Source of the DNA: Pelosinus propionicus DSM 13327
GTDB taxonomy: Bacteria; Bacillota; Negativicutes; DSM-13327
DNA: 64,000 bases
Assembly (NCBI RefSeq): GCF_900114615.1
Contig: NZ_FOTS01000001.1
Coordinates: forward strand, 1 to 64,000
Reading direction: 5' to 3'
This document shows positions 8,230 to 17,345 of this stretch, piece by piece. The notes beneath the pieces were generated by a model. That model was not told the origin of the DNA, made no database searches, and saw nothing but the letters and a program-made list of their open reading frames with translations. How positions within the stretch are numbered: position 1 is the first letter of the stretch; the number at the start of each line of letters is the position of its first letter. The position numbers were made by a program, and so were the translations under genes.

Positions 8230-8258
8230 TTGACAGTGTAGCAAAATTTGAATAAAAT
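8230..8258 (+). promoter_or_regulatory. Promoter for the trp T-box leader
   Basis: TTGACA at 8230-8235, a 17-base spacer, then TAAAAT at 8253-8258. It lies just before the T-box leader. Confidence 0.7.
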
Positions 8259-8279
8259 GTGCCTTAATAGAATGTGTAA

Positions 8280-8566
8280 TCCGCTATGAGCAGGAGAAGT
8301 ACATATACGAACTTTGGATCAGCGAGTCGGTGACCAGGCAACTGGAGGTGTGATGACCGGCCCAAAGAGTCTATGGAATGGGCCTGTGAGCAGCTCACCG
8401 AACGCATATCATATGTTAGTAGGATGAGCCGGTTGCCACCGTTATTGGGCTAGGGTATCAGATGTAACATCTCGTACCTGAGTAGAGGGAAAGCATTAGC
8501 TTTCTAAATTAGGGTGGTATCGCGAATCATTTCGCCCCTTTCAAGGGGTGGAGTGATTTTTTTATT
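8280..8566 (+). promoter_or_regulatory. T-box leader, tRNA-Trp specific, controlling the trp operon
   Basis: The conserved T-box sequence AGGGTGGTATCGCG is at 8511-8524, followed by a terminator (CCCCTTTCAAGGGG within longer arms, then a T-run to 8566). Stem I has the AGTA motif near 8297 and a GAGTCGGTGAC apical region. On the descending arm the specifier position reads TGG (8374-8376), the Trp codon, placed like GGC in glycine T-boxes. Uncharged tRNA-Trp should stabilise the antiterminator and turn on the downstream genes. Established: T-box mechanism. Inferred: exact specifier. Confidence 0.93.
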
Positions 8567-8598
8567 TTTATAAGCTTAATTTATAAGGAGGAATGGCT

Positions 8599-9636
8599 AT
8601 GTTCAAGGAATTTTTATCTCACGTAGTAGCGGGAGAAAATTTATCGCGAGAAGATGCACAATTGTCCATGGATATCATTATGTCTGGGGGCGGGACCGAA
8701 GCACAAATTGGTGCTTTTATTACAGCTTTACGAATAAAGGGTGAAACCATTAATGAAATTGCTGGTTTTGCCCAAACCATGCGTAATCATTCATTAAAGG
8801 CACAATTTAGCAGTAGGGAAATGATTGATACCTGTGGTACGGGCGGGGATAAAACAGGTACCTTCAATGTATCGACAGCGGTAGCTTTTGTGGTAGCAGG
8901 TGCTGGGCTTGTTGTAGCTAAACATGGCAATCATGGCTTATCCAGTTCTTGCGGCAGCGCAGACGTTCTTAATGCTTTAGGAATTTCAATGAATTTACCG
9001 CCTCAAGGAGTAAGTAAATCCATTGAAATGACGAAAGTTGGTTTTTTGTATGCTCCTGCTTTTCATAAAGCGATGAGATATGCTGCGAAACCGCGTAAAG
9101 AATTGGGATTTCGAACTGTTTTTAATATGCTGGGACCATTAACCAATCCTGCAGAGGCTAATTATCAGTTAATCGGTGTATATGATCCTTCTTTAACTAC
9201 AAAATTAGCAGAGGCGCTTGCCATGTTAGGCGTGAAGCGAGCCATGGTAGTACATGGTTTGGATGGTCTGGATGAAATATCCACTACTTCGCTGACACAG
9301 GTAACAGAAGTCAATGGTTCAGAAACTCGAACCTATATGATTGATCCTGCTGTATACGGGTTTAGTGGCAGTGGTCTAGAGGCGTACCGCGGTGGTACAC
9401 CAGAGGAAAATGGAAAACTTATTTTGGATATTTTTCAAGGGAAGCTGCTCGGTCCAAAGCGTGATATCGTTTTGCTAAATGCCGCTGCTGCATTAGTAGT
9501 CGCCGGTAAGGCAGAAAGTATAAAAGAGGGATTGAACATTGCGGCAAAGAGCATTGACGATGGAGCGGCCTATTCCAAATTAGAAGAGGTACGGCGCTTT
9601 AGTCAAGAATATAAGGAGGAATTGATATTATCATAA
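8599..9636 (+). CDS. trpD: Anthranilate phosphoribosyltransferase
   Basis: 345 residues from ATG 8599, 7 bases after AAGGAGG; the ATG at 8593 is too close to it. It transfers phosphoribose from PRPP to anthranilate. Motifs are DTCGTGGDKTGTFNVST for PRPP binding near 76, KHGNHGLSSSCGSADVLNALG, and RKELGFRTVFNMLGPLTNP. It is first in the operon although trpE and trpG come last. Confidence 0.95.
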   Translation: MFKEFLSHVVAGENLSREDAQLSMDIIMSGGGTEAQIGAFITALRIKGETINEIAGFAQTMRNHSLKAQFSSREMIDTCGTGGDKTGTFNVSTAVAFVVAGAGLVVAKHGNHGLSSSCGSADVLNALGISMNLPPQGVSKSIEMTKVGFLYAPAFHKAMRYAAKPRKELGFRTVFNMLGPLTNPAEANYQLIGVYDPSLTTKLAEALAMLGVKRAMVVHGLDGLDEISTTSLTQVTEVNGSETRTYMIDPAVYGFSGSGLEAYRGGTPEENGKLILDIFQGKLLGPKRDIVLLNAAAALVVAGKAESIKEGLNIAAKSIDDGAAYSKLEEVRRFSQEYKEELILS

Positions 9637-10256
9637 AAATCTGTGGCATCACATCAGTGGAAATAGCCCAAGGAGCTAAAGAGCAGGGGGCTGATTTGAT
9701 CGGCTTTGTATTTGCAGAAAGTAAGCGTCAGATTGATATAAAAAAGGCTCATCGAATTGGGCAGGAAGTGAAAGGAATCAGCAAGGTTGGTGTTTTTGTG
9801 AATTCACCTCTACAAGAGGTACAAGAGATTGCAGAGTATTGTCAGTTAGACTATGTTCAGTTGCATGGCGAAGAGACTCCTGAGTATTGCCGGTCTGTTG
9901 GCAGACCCGTTATTAAAGCATTTCGGGTAGCTCCTGGTTTTAATTTTGAAAGAAGCCAGGAATATCCTGCTGATTGGATTCTATTAGACAGTTTTACTCC
10001 TGGGCAATACGGCGGGACGGGGATTACTTTTGATTGGCAGTCTCTGCAGGATTTTACTTCTCAGAGCCACATTCCCGTAATGGTAGCTGGTGGTCTTACT
10101 CCTGAAAATGTTGGAGCAGCTATTTCTCTATTATCTCCTAGTGGGATCGATGTTTCAGGAGGTGTCGAAACCAATGGAAAGAAAGACATAAAAAAAATCC
10201 AAGAATTTATGATTGCTGCTCGCAGGGCAGAAGGAGGCAAAACCAATGCTAAATGA
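9627..10256 (+). CDS. trpF: Phosphoribosylanthranilate isomerase, apparent ATT start
   Basis: About 209 residues. It isomerises phosphoribosylanthranilate. The conserved first strand and catalytic Cys (IKICGITS) lie upstream of any ATG/GTG/TTG start. The only start with proper spacing is ATT at 9627, 7 bases after AAGGAGG at 9613-9619 and overlapping trpD by 10 bases. The GTG at 9657 would delete the catalytic Cys. Further motifs are GADLIGFVF, VQLHGEE, LLDSFTPGQYGGTG and VAGGLTPENV. The family is certain; the start is inferred. Confidence 0.9.
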   Translation: MIIKICGITSVEIAQGAKEQGADLIGFVFAESKRQIDIKKAHRIGQEVKGISKVGVFVNSPLQEVQEIAEYCQLDYVQLHGEETPEYCRSVGRPVIKAFRVAPGFNFERSQEYPADWILLDSFTPGQYGGTGITFDWQSLQDFTSQSHIPVMVAGGLTPENVGAAISLLSPSGIDVSGGVETNGKKDIKKIQEFMIAARRAEGGKTNAK

Positions 10257-11013
10257 AATTATAACGAAAAAACGCCGAGAGATAGCAATGCAAAAAAGTA
10301 AAAGACCTCTTGACCAATTTGACAAAGAGATTACAAGAGGAGATTTTCGTTTTAGTAAAGGGATTAAGAAAAACCCATGGGCACTTATTGCAGAGTGTAA
10401 GCTGGCGTCCCCGGCTAAAGGAGAGCTGTGTAATGCATATACAGAATGTGAATTAGCGCAGATCTATACGGCAAATGGAGCAACAGCTCTTTCAGTACAC
10501 ACAGATCAACACTTTAAAGGGAAGCTGGAGAATATAAAAATGGTAAAGGCTGTTACTCATTTGCCCATCTTGCGTAAAGATTTTATTATTGATGCATACC
10601 AGATTTATGAATCCAGATGGGCAGGGGCAGATGCCATATTGCTGATTGCAGCAGTATTAAGTGATGAAGAGCTGAACGAGTACCTAGAAGTTGCCGCTAC
10701 GCTTGGTCTGGATTGCTTGGTCGAGGTTCATACATTGGAAGAACTCCTGCGGGTGCAAAGGACTTCGGCGGTGTTAGTAGGGATTAATAATCGCGATTTG
10801 AAAACCTTTACTACTGACATTAGTAATACGTTTGCTTTATTGCCTTATTGTTCTTCGAAGATTGTACTAATTAGTGAAAGCGGCATCAAAAATCAAGAAG
10901 ATGCGAAAAGATTGCAAGAAGCAGGAATAAAAGGGATTTTGGTAGGAGAAGGATTAGTTTGTGCTCATGATATTGGTAGGATGACGCAGGAAATGGCATT
11001 GTGCCAAGGGTGA
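10246..11013 (+). CDS. trpC: Indole-3-glycerol phosphate synthase
   Basis: 255 residues from ATG 10246 with AGGAGG upstream, overlapping trpF by 11 bases. The barrel motifs are ECKLASPAKGE, where Lys follows Cys instead of the usual EIKRASPSKG, LRKDFIIDAYQIYE, GADAILLIAA, VEVHTLEE, GINNRDLKTF and ISESGI. It closes the indole ring before TrpAB. Confidence 0.93.
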   Translation: MLNEIITKKRREIAMQKSKRPLDQFDKEITRGDFRFSKGIKKNPWALIAECKLASPAKGELCNAYTECELAQIYTANGATALSVHTDQHFKGKLENIKMVKAVTHLPILRKDFIIDAYQIYESRWAGADAILLIAAVLSDEELNEYLEVAATLGLDCLVEVHTLEELLRVQRTSAVLVGINNRDLKTFTTDISNTFALLPYCSSKIVLISESGIKNQEDAKRLQEAGIKGILVGEGLVCAHDIGRMTQEMALCQG

Positions 11014-11046
11014 GTGAAGCAGTTGAAAGAATAGGAGGAATAGAGT

Positions 11047-12228
11047 ATGCCAGATAAAAATGGGAAATTTGGGGATTTTGGTGGTCGATTTGTACCAGAG
11101 ACAGTGATGCCAGCTTTGATTGAACTGGAAGAGCATTATGACGCATTAAAGAGTGATGCATCGTTTCAGGAGGAACTGCACTTTTATTTGCAGGAGTATG
11201 CAGGCCGCCCCACGACCTTATATTTTGCGAAGAATTTGACAGCACATTATGGGCGGGGGAAAATCTATCTAAAACGGGAAGATTTACTGCATACAGGAGC
11301 TCATAAAATCAATAATGCTATCGGGCAGGCCCTGCTGGCACGTCGTATGGGAAAAAAGAAAATTGTGGCTGAGACGGGCGCTGGGCAGCACGGTGTGGCT
11401 TGCGCTACTGTTGCAGCTCTCTTTGGGCTAGAATGCTGTGTATATATGGGAAAAGAAGATATTGAACGGCAGGCTTTAAATGTCTTTCGTATGCGGCTCT
11501 TGGGAACGGAAGTTATACCCGTGACTAGTGGCACGGGTACGTTAAAGGATGCTACAAGCGAGGCCATTCGCTACTGGGTAACAAATGTAGAAGATACCCA
11601 TTATATTATTGGCTCTGTTGTAGGACCTCATCCTTATCCTATGATTGTGCGGGATTTTCAAAAGATCATTGGTGAAGAAGTAAAAGAACAAATTCTAAAT
11701 TATAATATAGAAAAATTAAAGTATATTGTTGCTTGTATTGGTGGAGGCAGTAATGCCATGGGGATGTTTTACTCCTTTCGTAATGATAAAGAGATTATCA
11801 AAATTGGTGTCGAGGCGGCGGGTAAGGGCATCACTACCAATGAGCATGCGGCATCTTTAACGAAAGGGCGGCCAGGTGTACTGCATGGGGCATTTAGTTA
11901 TTTATTGCAAGATGATGATGGGCAGATTATTGAACCGTACTCTATCTCTGCTGGACTTGATTATCCTGGCGTTGGTCCCGAGCATTCCTTTTTTAAAGAT
12001 AGTGGAATTGTTGAATATAAAGCAGTTTCCGATGAAGAAGCATTACAAGCATTTAAACGCCTTGCACGTGTAGAAGGAATTATTCCAGCTTTAGAAAGCT
12101 CCCATGCGCTGGCATATTTAGAGGAAATTATGCCGAAGACGCAAATGGATGAAACGGTAATTATTTGCCTTTCTGGTCGAGGTGACAAAGATGTAGATAT
12201 GGCAATAAAAGTAATGGGGGAATTATAA
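11047..12228 (+). CDS. trpB: Tryptophan synthase beta subunit
   Basis: 393 residues, normal length. The PLP Lys lies in [13 protein letters not shown] near 85. Also visible are [11 protein letters not shown], the GGGSNA phosphate loop and the C-terminal CLSGRGDKD. It condenses indole with serine. The stop codon overlaps the trpA ATG by one base, consistent with coupled translation. Confidence 0.97.
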   Translation: MPDKNGKFGDFGGRFVPETVMPALIELEEHYDALKSDASFQEELHFYLQEYAGRPTTLYFAKNLTAHYGRGKIYLKREDLLHTGAHKINNAIGQALLARRMGKKKIVAETGAGQHGVACATVAALFGLECCVYMGKEDIERQALNVFRMRLLGTEVIPVTSGTGTLKDATSEAIRYWVTNVEDTHYIIGSVVGPHPYPMIVRDFQKIIGEEVKEQILNYNIEKLKYIVACIGGGSNAMGMFYSFRNDKEIIKIGVEAAGKGITTNEHAASLTKGRPGVLHGAFSYLLQDDDGQIIEPYSISAGLDYPGVGPEHSFFKDSGIVEYKAVSDEEALQAFKRLARVEGIIPALESSHALAYLEEIMPKTQMDETVIICLSGRGDKDVDMAIKVMGEL

Positions 12229-13019
12229 TGTCAAATTTGTCGGAAACGTTGCAAAAATTAAAAGCGTCAGGACGTAAGGGGCTTATTGTCTATCTAACAG
12301 CTGGTTATCCTGATTATGCCACAACATTAGAAACTGTTTTGGCGATGGAAGCAGAAGGAGCTGATGTGATTGAAATTGGTATTCCTTTTTCTGATCCCAT
12401 TGCCGATGGACCTGTGATTCAGCATGCCGCTACCTTAGCACTAAAGGCGGGCGCAACTACTGCTAAGTCCATCGAATTAGTTACTCAAATACGTAAAACT
12501 TCTAGTGTTCCCCTAGTGGTTATGACCTATGTCAATAGTATATTAGGGTATGGAAAAGAAAAGTTTATTTCTGATTTTGTTAAGGCAGGAATCGATGGGC
12601 TTATTGTACCTGATTTACCTCTTGAAGAAGCAGATTTATTAGAAGATATTTGCAAGAAGCAAAATATTCCTCTTATTGGGCTTATTGCACCAACATCGAC
12701 AGCCGATCGGATCAAATGCATTGCGCAAAAAGCAGAGGGCTTCTTATATTGTGTTTCCAATACTGGTGTGACAGGTGGTCGGCAAAATAATTATGATCAA
12801 ATTGGCGCAGTGATAGAGAATGCTCGCCAGGTCAGTCAGATACCTATGGCAATTGGCTTTGGAATTGGCAATTCTCAAGGGGCCTCTGCCGCAGCTCGCT
12901 ATGCTGATGCTGTTATTGTTGGCAGTGCGATTCTTGAAAAACTTACGAATGAGGGAGTCGCTGGTGCTCGCAGCTTGGTCAGGTCCATTCGTGAGACTTT
13001 AGATGAGGAGAGTGAATAG
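12228..13019 (+). CDS. trpA: Tryptophan synthase alpha subunit
   Basis: 263 residues. It cleaves indole-glycerol phosphate to indole. Catalytic regions are EIGIPFSDPIADGPVIQ near 47 (Glu) and DGLIVPDLPLEE (Asp), with GVTGGR and GFGIGN phosphate loops. It directly follows and overlaps trpB. Confidence 0.96.
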   Translation: MSNLSETLQKLKASGRKGLIVYLTAGYPDYATTLETVLAMEAEGADVIEIGIPFSDPIADGPVIQHAATLALKAGATTAKSIELVTQIRKTSSVPLVVMTYVNSILGYGKEKFISDFVKAGIDGLIVPDLPLEEADLLEDICKKQNIPLIGLIAPTSTADRIKCIAQKAEGFLYCVSNTGVTGGRQNNYDQIGAVIENARQVSQIPMAIGFGIGNSQGASAAARYADAVIVGSAILEKLTNEGVAGARSLVRSIRETLDEESE

Positions 13020-13020
13020 G

Positions 13021-14514
13021 ATGAAAATCATTCCCAGCTTAGCTGATTTTTCTAAATTAGCAAAAGAATATAATCTGATTCCTATTTTTACTGATTTATC
13101 TGTTGATCTGGATACTCCTGTGTCCATTTATTCTAAGATTACAGGCGATAACCCTGGGTTTATTTTAGAAAGTGCAGATACGAGTAAAGCTTTTGGACGA
13201 TATTCATTTATTGGAGCGGATCCTTTTATTACGGTATTGGGGAGAAGTAAAAAGACTGAGGTCAGAAAAGGGCAGGATGTTACTACGGTAGAAGCTCCAC
13301 CACTTGCTGCATTGCAAAGGATATTAGGACAGTTCTCTTTCCCTAATATCCCTGAATTACCCCCTTTTAGCGGCGGGGCTGTCGGGTATTTTAATTATGA
13401 AACCGTTGGCACATGGGAAAAAATTAGAGGAATGAATATTCCTGAAGATGAGATTTTAGGCGAATTTATGTTTTGCCGCATCATTATTGTAATGGACCAT
13501 CTCACCCATTCAGCAAAATTATTATACCTGGCTAGTATTGAGGAAGGTATCGACACTCGTGTAGAATACGAAAAAGCCATTGGACATTTGCGTGGCTTAA
13601 TAAATAAAATACAGCAGTCAGTTGCTATAGTCCAAAATGCAGAGCGTAAAATAGAAGTACAAGGAACTTCTGCAGGGCTAGATGATGAAGAGATTAAACA
13701 AAATTATTTAACCATGGTAGAAAAGGCCAAGGAATATATTGCTGCAGGAGATGTTTTTCAAGTTGTGCTTTCCAAACCTTTTCACTTAACAACGACTAAA
13801 ACCCCATTTAATTTATATCGCCGCTTACGTCAAGTCAATCCTTCACCCTATATGTTTTATATTAATGTTGGTAAAAGACAAATTGTTGGCGCATCGCCAG
13901 AGATGCTTGTGAAATTAGAAGGCGGGAATGTATTTACTTGTCCTATTGCTGGCACTAGGCCGCGGGGGAAAAGCCCGGAAGAGGACGAGAAATTAGCGGC
14001 AGAATTAATTGCTGACGAGAAGGAAAGAGCAGAGCACTATATGCTGGTTGATTTAGGGCGTAATGATGTTGGTCGTGTAAGTCTGCCAGGGACTGTAAAG
14101 GTAAACCGCATACTTGAAGTAGAAAAATTTTCTCATGTGATGCATTTAGTTTCTGAAATATCTGGTGTTCTGAATCCCAAATATACTCCGATGGATGTAT
14201 TGGCGGCTTGTTTTCCAGCGGGTACGTTAAGTGGTGCACCAAAAGTTCGGGCTATGGAAATTATTAATGAATTGGAACAGTTACCCCGCGGACCTTATGG
14301 AGGGGCAGTCGGTTACTTTGACTTTAGAAATAATATGGATACTTGTATTACAATACGTACGATGGTCATTGATGGTGATCAAGTGGGAATTCAAACAGGT
14401 GCTGGCATCGTAGCAGATTCAGTGCCAGAAACAGAATATCAGGAGATCTTAAATAAAGCTAAAGTTTTGTTTAAAGTGATTATGGAGGATGAAAATTATG
14501 ATTTTAATTATTGA
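13021..14514 (+). CDS. trpE: Anthranilate synthase component I
   Basis: 497 residues from ATG 13021. It makes anthranilate from chorismate with ammonia delivered by TrpG. The C-terminal chorismate-binding domain has VGASPEMLVKLEGG, PIAGTRPRGKSPEED, ERAEHYMLVDLGRNDVGRVS, PAGTLSGAPKVRAMEII and GPYGGAVGYFDF. The N-terminal region ends with the GGAVGYFNYE segment and has ESADTSK near residue 46, resembling the Trp feedback-site region. Its place behind trpA, with trpG, is unusual for a Firmicute trp operon. Confidence 0.93.
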   Translation: MKIIPSLADFSKLAKEYNLIPIFTDLSVDLDTPVSIYSKITGDNPGFILESADTSKAFGRYSFIGADPFITVLGRSKKTEVRKGQDVTTVEAPPLAALQRILGQFSFPNIPELPPFSGGAVGYFNYETVGTWEKIRGMNIPEDEILGEFMFCRIIIVMDHLTHSAKLLYLASIEEGIDTRVEYEKAIGHLRGLINKIQQSVAIVQNAERKIEVQGTSAGLDDEEIKQNYLTMVEKAKEYIAAGDVFQVVLSKPFHLTTTKTPFNLYRRLRQVNPSPYMFYINVGKRQIVGASPEMLVKLEGGNVFTCPIAGTRPRGKSPEEDEKLAAELIADEKERAEHYMLVDLGRNDVGRVSLPGTVKVNRILEVEKFSHVMHLVSEISGVLNPKYTPMDVLAACFPAGTLSGAPKVRAMEIINELEQLPRGPYGGAVGYFDFRNNMDTCITIRTMVIDGDQVGIQTGAGIVADSVPETEYQEILNKAKVLFKVIMEDENYDFNY

Positions 14515-15061
14515 TAATTATGATTCCTTTACGTATAATGTTTATCAATACGTTGCTAGCTTAGGGTATGAAGTAGAAGTTGTCCGTAACGATGCTGTCA
14601 CCGTAGATGAAATTAGGGCAAGAAGATATAATGCCATTATTATTTCACCAGGTCCGGGTACACCGAGTGATGCTGGAATTAGTAAAGAGGTCATCGCAGC
14701 CTTTGCTGGTGAATTGCCGATTTTAGGCATCTGTCTTGGTCATCAGGCAATTGGTGAAGTCTTTGGTGGGAAGGTAGTGCGTGCTCCTAAGCCTATACAT
14801 GGTAAGGTAGCTGATGTCTATCATAAAGAGGATGGGATTTACCAAGGCTTGTCTCAGCCTTTTGTTGCAGGGCGCTATCATTCCCTGCTGGTGGAAGAGG
14901 AGAGCATACCTGATTGCTTAGAAATAACAGCCAGAACAGCAGACGGCTTAATAATGGGAATTAGGCACAAAGAATACCAGGTTGAAGGCGTGCAATTTCA
15001 TCCCGAATCGGTGTTAACGCCAGAAGGAATGAGCTTGCTTGAACACTTTTTAAATAAATAG
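14498..15061 (+). CDS. trpG: Anthranilate/aminodeoxychorismate synthase glutamine amidotransferase
   Basis: 187 residues from ATG 14498, 9 bases after GGAGG, overlapping trpE by 17 bases. Class I amidotransferase triad: Cys in LGICLGHQAIGE and His/Glu in GVQFHPESVLTPEG. It also has DNYDSFTYN and SPGPGTPSDAG. It may also serve folate synthesis, as dual-use TrpG/PabA proteins do; that is an inference. Confidence 0.94.
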   Translation: MILIIDNYDSFTYNVYQYVASLGYEVEVVRNDAVTVDEIRARRYNAIIISPGPGTPSDAGISKEVIAAFAGELPILGICLGHQAIGEVFGGKVVRAPKPIHGKVADVYHKEDGIYQGLSQPFVAGRYHSLLVEEESIPDCLEITARTADGLIMGIRHKEYQVEGVQFHPESVLTPEGMSLLEHFLNK

Positions 15062-15086
15062 ACGAGAAAGGCACAGGAGGAGCAGC

Positions 15087-15947
15087 ATGGAGCTTAGCAG
15101 TTGGTGTGAGAAAGAGGCGATCATAGGTTATCTTGGTCCCCATGGTACGTACAGTGAAGAAGTGGCGTTTCGTCTATATAATAAGGATCAAGTCAGTTTT
15201 AAATCTTATTCCAGCATTGATGTGGCCATCAAAGCGGTCGAGTCTGGTGAAGTATCTCAAGGGATTGTTCCTGTGGAAAACTCCCTTGAAGGTTCAGTAA
15301 ATGTTACGTTGGATATCTTAGCTCACGAAGTGAATTTATATATTAGGAAAGAGGTGATTTGGCCAGTACGGCATAATCTTTTAGTCAAAAAGCATTGGGA
15401 GGATGTTAAGGTCATCGTTTCTCATCCTCAGGCCCTGGCCCAGTGTCGTCATAATTTGAGACGGCTTTATCCTGACGCTGAGTTAAGAGCTATGAATAGT
15501 ACTGCTGATGCTGCGACTCTTGTTGCTAGTGGTATAGAAAACTATGCAGCTGTAGGGAGTCAAAGTGCTGGCGCTCTTTATAAGCTGCAAACCATAGCTG
15601 GTGATATTCAGGATAGTTCTACCAATTGTACACGGTTTATTGTCTTGGGCGATAGCCCGATAGATGCTTATTTGTTGTCAGATCCCTGTAAAACTTCTGT
15701 TGTTTGCAAAATGAATGGAGAACGTCCAGGTAGTTTATGTGAGATTCTGCAGGAGTTTTCTACGAGGAACGTTAATCTTACAAGAATCGAATCCAGACCT
15801 GCACGGACAGGTATGGGAAATTATATATTTTTCTTTGATATGGATGGTAGTATGGAAAAGAATAATGTTCGCAGTGCAGTAGAGGCTGTAAAAGAAAAGA
15901 GCCTATGGTTTAAGAGTTTTGGCTCATATCCTATATGCGCGTTGTAG
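15087..15947 (+). CDS. pheA: Prephenate dehydratase with ACT domain
   Basis: 286 residues. Converts prephenate to phenylpyruvate. The catalytic domain has YLGPHGTYSEEVA near 14, VPVENSLEGSVNVTLD, and the NCTRF segment (TNCTRFIVLG). A C-terminal ACT domain from about 195 contains RPGSLCEIL and ESRPARTGMGNYIFFFD, the Phe-binding region. No chorismate mutase domain is fused. It is 26 bases after trpG, so phenylalanine synthesis may be partly under the Trp T-box. Confidence 0.94.
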   Translation: MELSSWCEKEAIIGYLGPHGTYSEEVAFRLYNKDQVSFKSYSSIDVAIKAVESGEVSQGIVPVENSLEGSVNVTLDILAHEVNLYIRKEVIWPVRHNLLVKKHWEDVKVIVSHPQALAQCRHNLRRLYPDAELRAMNSTADAATLVASGIENYAAVGSQSAGALYKLQTIAGDIQDSSTNCTRFIVLGDSPIDAYLLSDPCKTSVVCKMNGERPGSLCEILQEFSTRNVNLTRIESRPARTGMGNYIFFFDMDGSMEKNNVRSAVEAVKEKSLWFKSFGSYPICAL

Positions 15948-15969
15948 GAAGGGATTAGAGGAAATAGAT

Positions 15970-16428
15970 ATGCAATATAGTATTGTAAATACAGATTATG
16001 AATTGCAATTATGTTTAGACTTACGTCGGAAAGTATTTGTGATTGAGCAAGGCATTTCAGTTGATCTTGAAATGGATCATTATGATGCGGCTCCTCATGA
16101 ATGTGTACATGGGCTGATTATTGCTGAGGATGGCGAGGCAGCTGCTACAGGACGGTTAATAGCCTACGGAGAAAATAGCGGCAAACTGCAGCGTATCGCT
16201 GTACGTAAGGAGCTGCGTGGCAGTGGAGTAGGGCGAGAAATTATGAAATTGTTAGAACAACAGGCGATTGCTAGTCAATTTTCCAATGTGCTGCTTGACG
16301 CCCAATGTAGTGCAGAAGCATTTTATGCTAACTTGGGTTATGTGACCGTATCGGCAGTACCGTTTTTAGATGCTGGTATCTGGCATGTTAGAATGAAAAA
16401 GGATTTAATGGAGCATCATATAAGATAA
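15970..16428 (+). CDS. GNAT-family N-acetyltransferase
   Basis: 152 residues from ATG 15970; the upstream start at 15919 would overlap pheA and has no ribosome site. The acetyl-CoA loop region is seen in LQRIAVRKELRGSGVGREIMKLLE and a conserved LRRKVFVIEQGI start is typical of ElaA-like GNAT proteins. Substrate unknown. It is 22 bases after pheA, so it may be the last gene of the operon. Confidence 0.85.
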   Translation: MQYSIVNTDYELQLCLDLRRKVFVIEQGISVDLEMDHYDAAPHECVHGLIIAEDGEAAATGRLIAYGENSGKLQRIAVRKELRGSGVGREIMKLLEQQAIASQFSNVLLDAQCSAEAFYANLGYVTVSAVPFLDAGIWHVRMKKDLMEHHIR

Positions 16429-16451
16429 TCTATTTAATTTTAGAGGGAATT

Positions 16452-16508
16452 TATCGATAATCTTGAAATAATAATCATATATATAATAACTATTTAAGAT
16501 TATCGATA
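16452..16508. repeat. 13-bp perfect inverted repeat before the DUF4931 gene
   Basis: TATCGATAATCTT at 16452-16464 and its exact reverse complement at 16496-16508 are separated by 31 AT-rich bases. Each arm contains the palindrome TATCGATA. The right arm abuts the ribosome binding site of the next gene. It may be an operator pair or an RNA hairpin that hides the ribosome site. Confidence 0.6.
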
Positions 16509-16518
16509 GGAGATAGAT

Positions 16519-17283
16519 ATGGTAGACATGGCAAAGCATTTAATTTTTGATTCTGCGATTGGAAGTTCTAAACCAGAGAATATTGTGAATACAGAAGTGA
16601 AATGTCCATTTTGCTGTAGGGAGAAGTTAGAACATGTATTAGCAGAAGATGGTACTATTATACTTTTAAAAAATAAATACCCTGTTTTGCGGGATACCTT
16701 GCAAACGGTCATTATTGAAACGGATCAATGCCACTCAGAATTGTCGCTTTATCCAAAAGAACATTTGCATCGGTTATTTCACTTCAGTATGGAAAAGTGG
16801 CAGGCTATGATAGCAAGCAGAGAATTTGCATCGGTACTCTTTTTTAAGAATCATGGTCCTTTTTCTGGAGGCACGATCCGGCATCCTCATATGCAGATTG
16901 TAGGTTTAAGAACGATTGATTATGTTCCGCGGATCCCAGTGGAAACGATGGATGGAACTGTGATTCATCAAAGCAGAGGGGCGGAGTTAAATCTTGCGAA
17001 AGAACCGAAAATTGGATTTTGCGAGTTTAATGTGAAGCTAAAGGATCCATCATCAGTAGATAAGATGGCGGATTATATACAAGTAGTAGCGCATTACTTA
17101 TTGAATCATTTTCATAAACGCTGTAATAGTTATAATATATTTTTTTATCAGCTGGAAGGTAAAATTTCTGCTAAAATTATGCCTAGACTTGTTACTTCGC
17201 CTATATTTATTGGTTACTCAATTCCTCAGGTGTCAAGCCGTGGGGAAGAAGTTATCAAGGAGATACAAAAGTTATATTTTTAA
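16519..17283 (+). CDS. DUF4931 / galactose-1-phosphate uridylyltransferase-like protein
   Basis: 254 residues. It has a zinc-type CPFC pair near residue 32 and a HIT-like HPHMQIVGL motif near 121, with NHGPFSGGTIRHPH preceding it. This arrangement is that of GalT-related nucleotide transferases in the DUF4931 family. The actual substrate is not known. An ATG at 16528 is an alternative start. The 13-bp inverted repeat at 16452-16508 adjoins its ribosome site. Confidence 0.75.
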   Translation: MVDMAKHLIFDSAIGSSKPENIVNTEVKCPFCCREKLEHVLAEDGTIILLKNKYPVLRDTLQTVIIETDQCHSELSLYPKEHLHRLFHFSMEKWQAMIASREFASVLFFKNHGPFSGGTIRHPHMQIVGLRTIDYVPRIPVETMDGTVIHQSRGAELNLAKEPKIGFCEFNVKLKDPSSVDKMADYIQVVAHYLLNHFHKRCNSYNIFFYQLEGKISAKIMPRLVTSPIFIGYSIPQVSSRGEEVIKEIQKLYF

Positions 17284-17288
17284 AGCGG

Positions 17289-17330
17289 AACGGCTTCTTC
17301 ACCAATGGATGAAGAAGCCGTTTGTTTATT
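17289..17330. terminator. Terminator between DUF4931 gene and LysR gene
   Basis: AACGGCTTCTTCA and TGAAGAAGCCGTT arms around an 8-base loop, with TTTGTTTATTTG after. It separates convergent genes. Confidence 0.75.
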
Positions 17331-17345
17331 TGATTGAGGTAGAGA

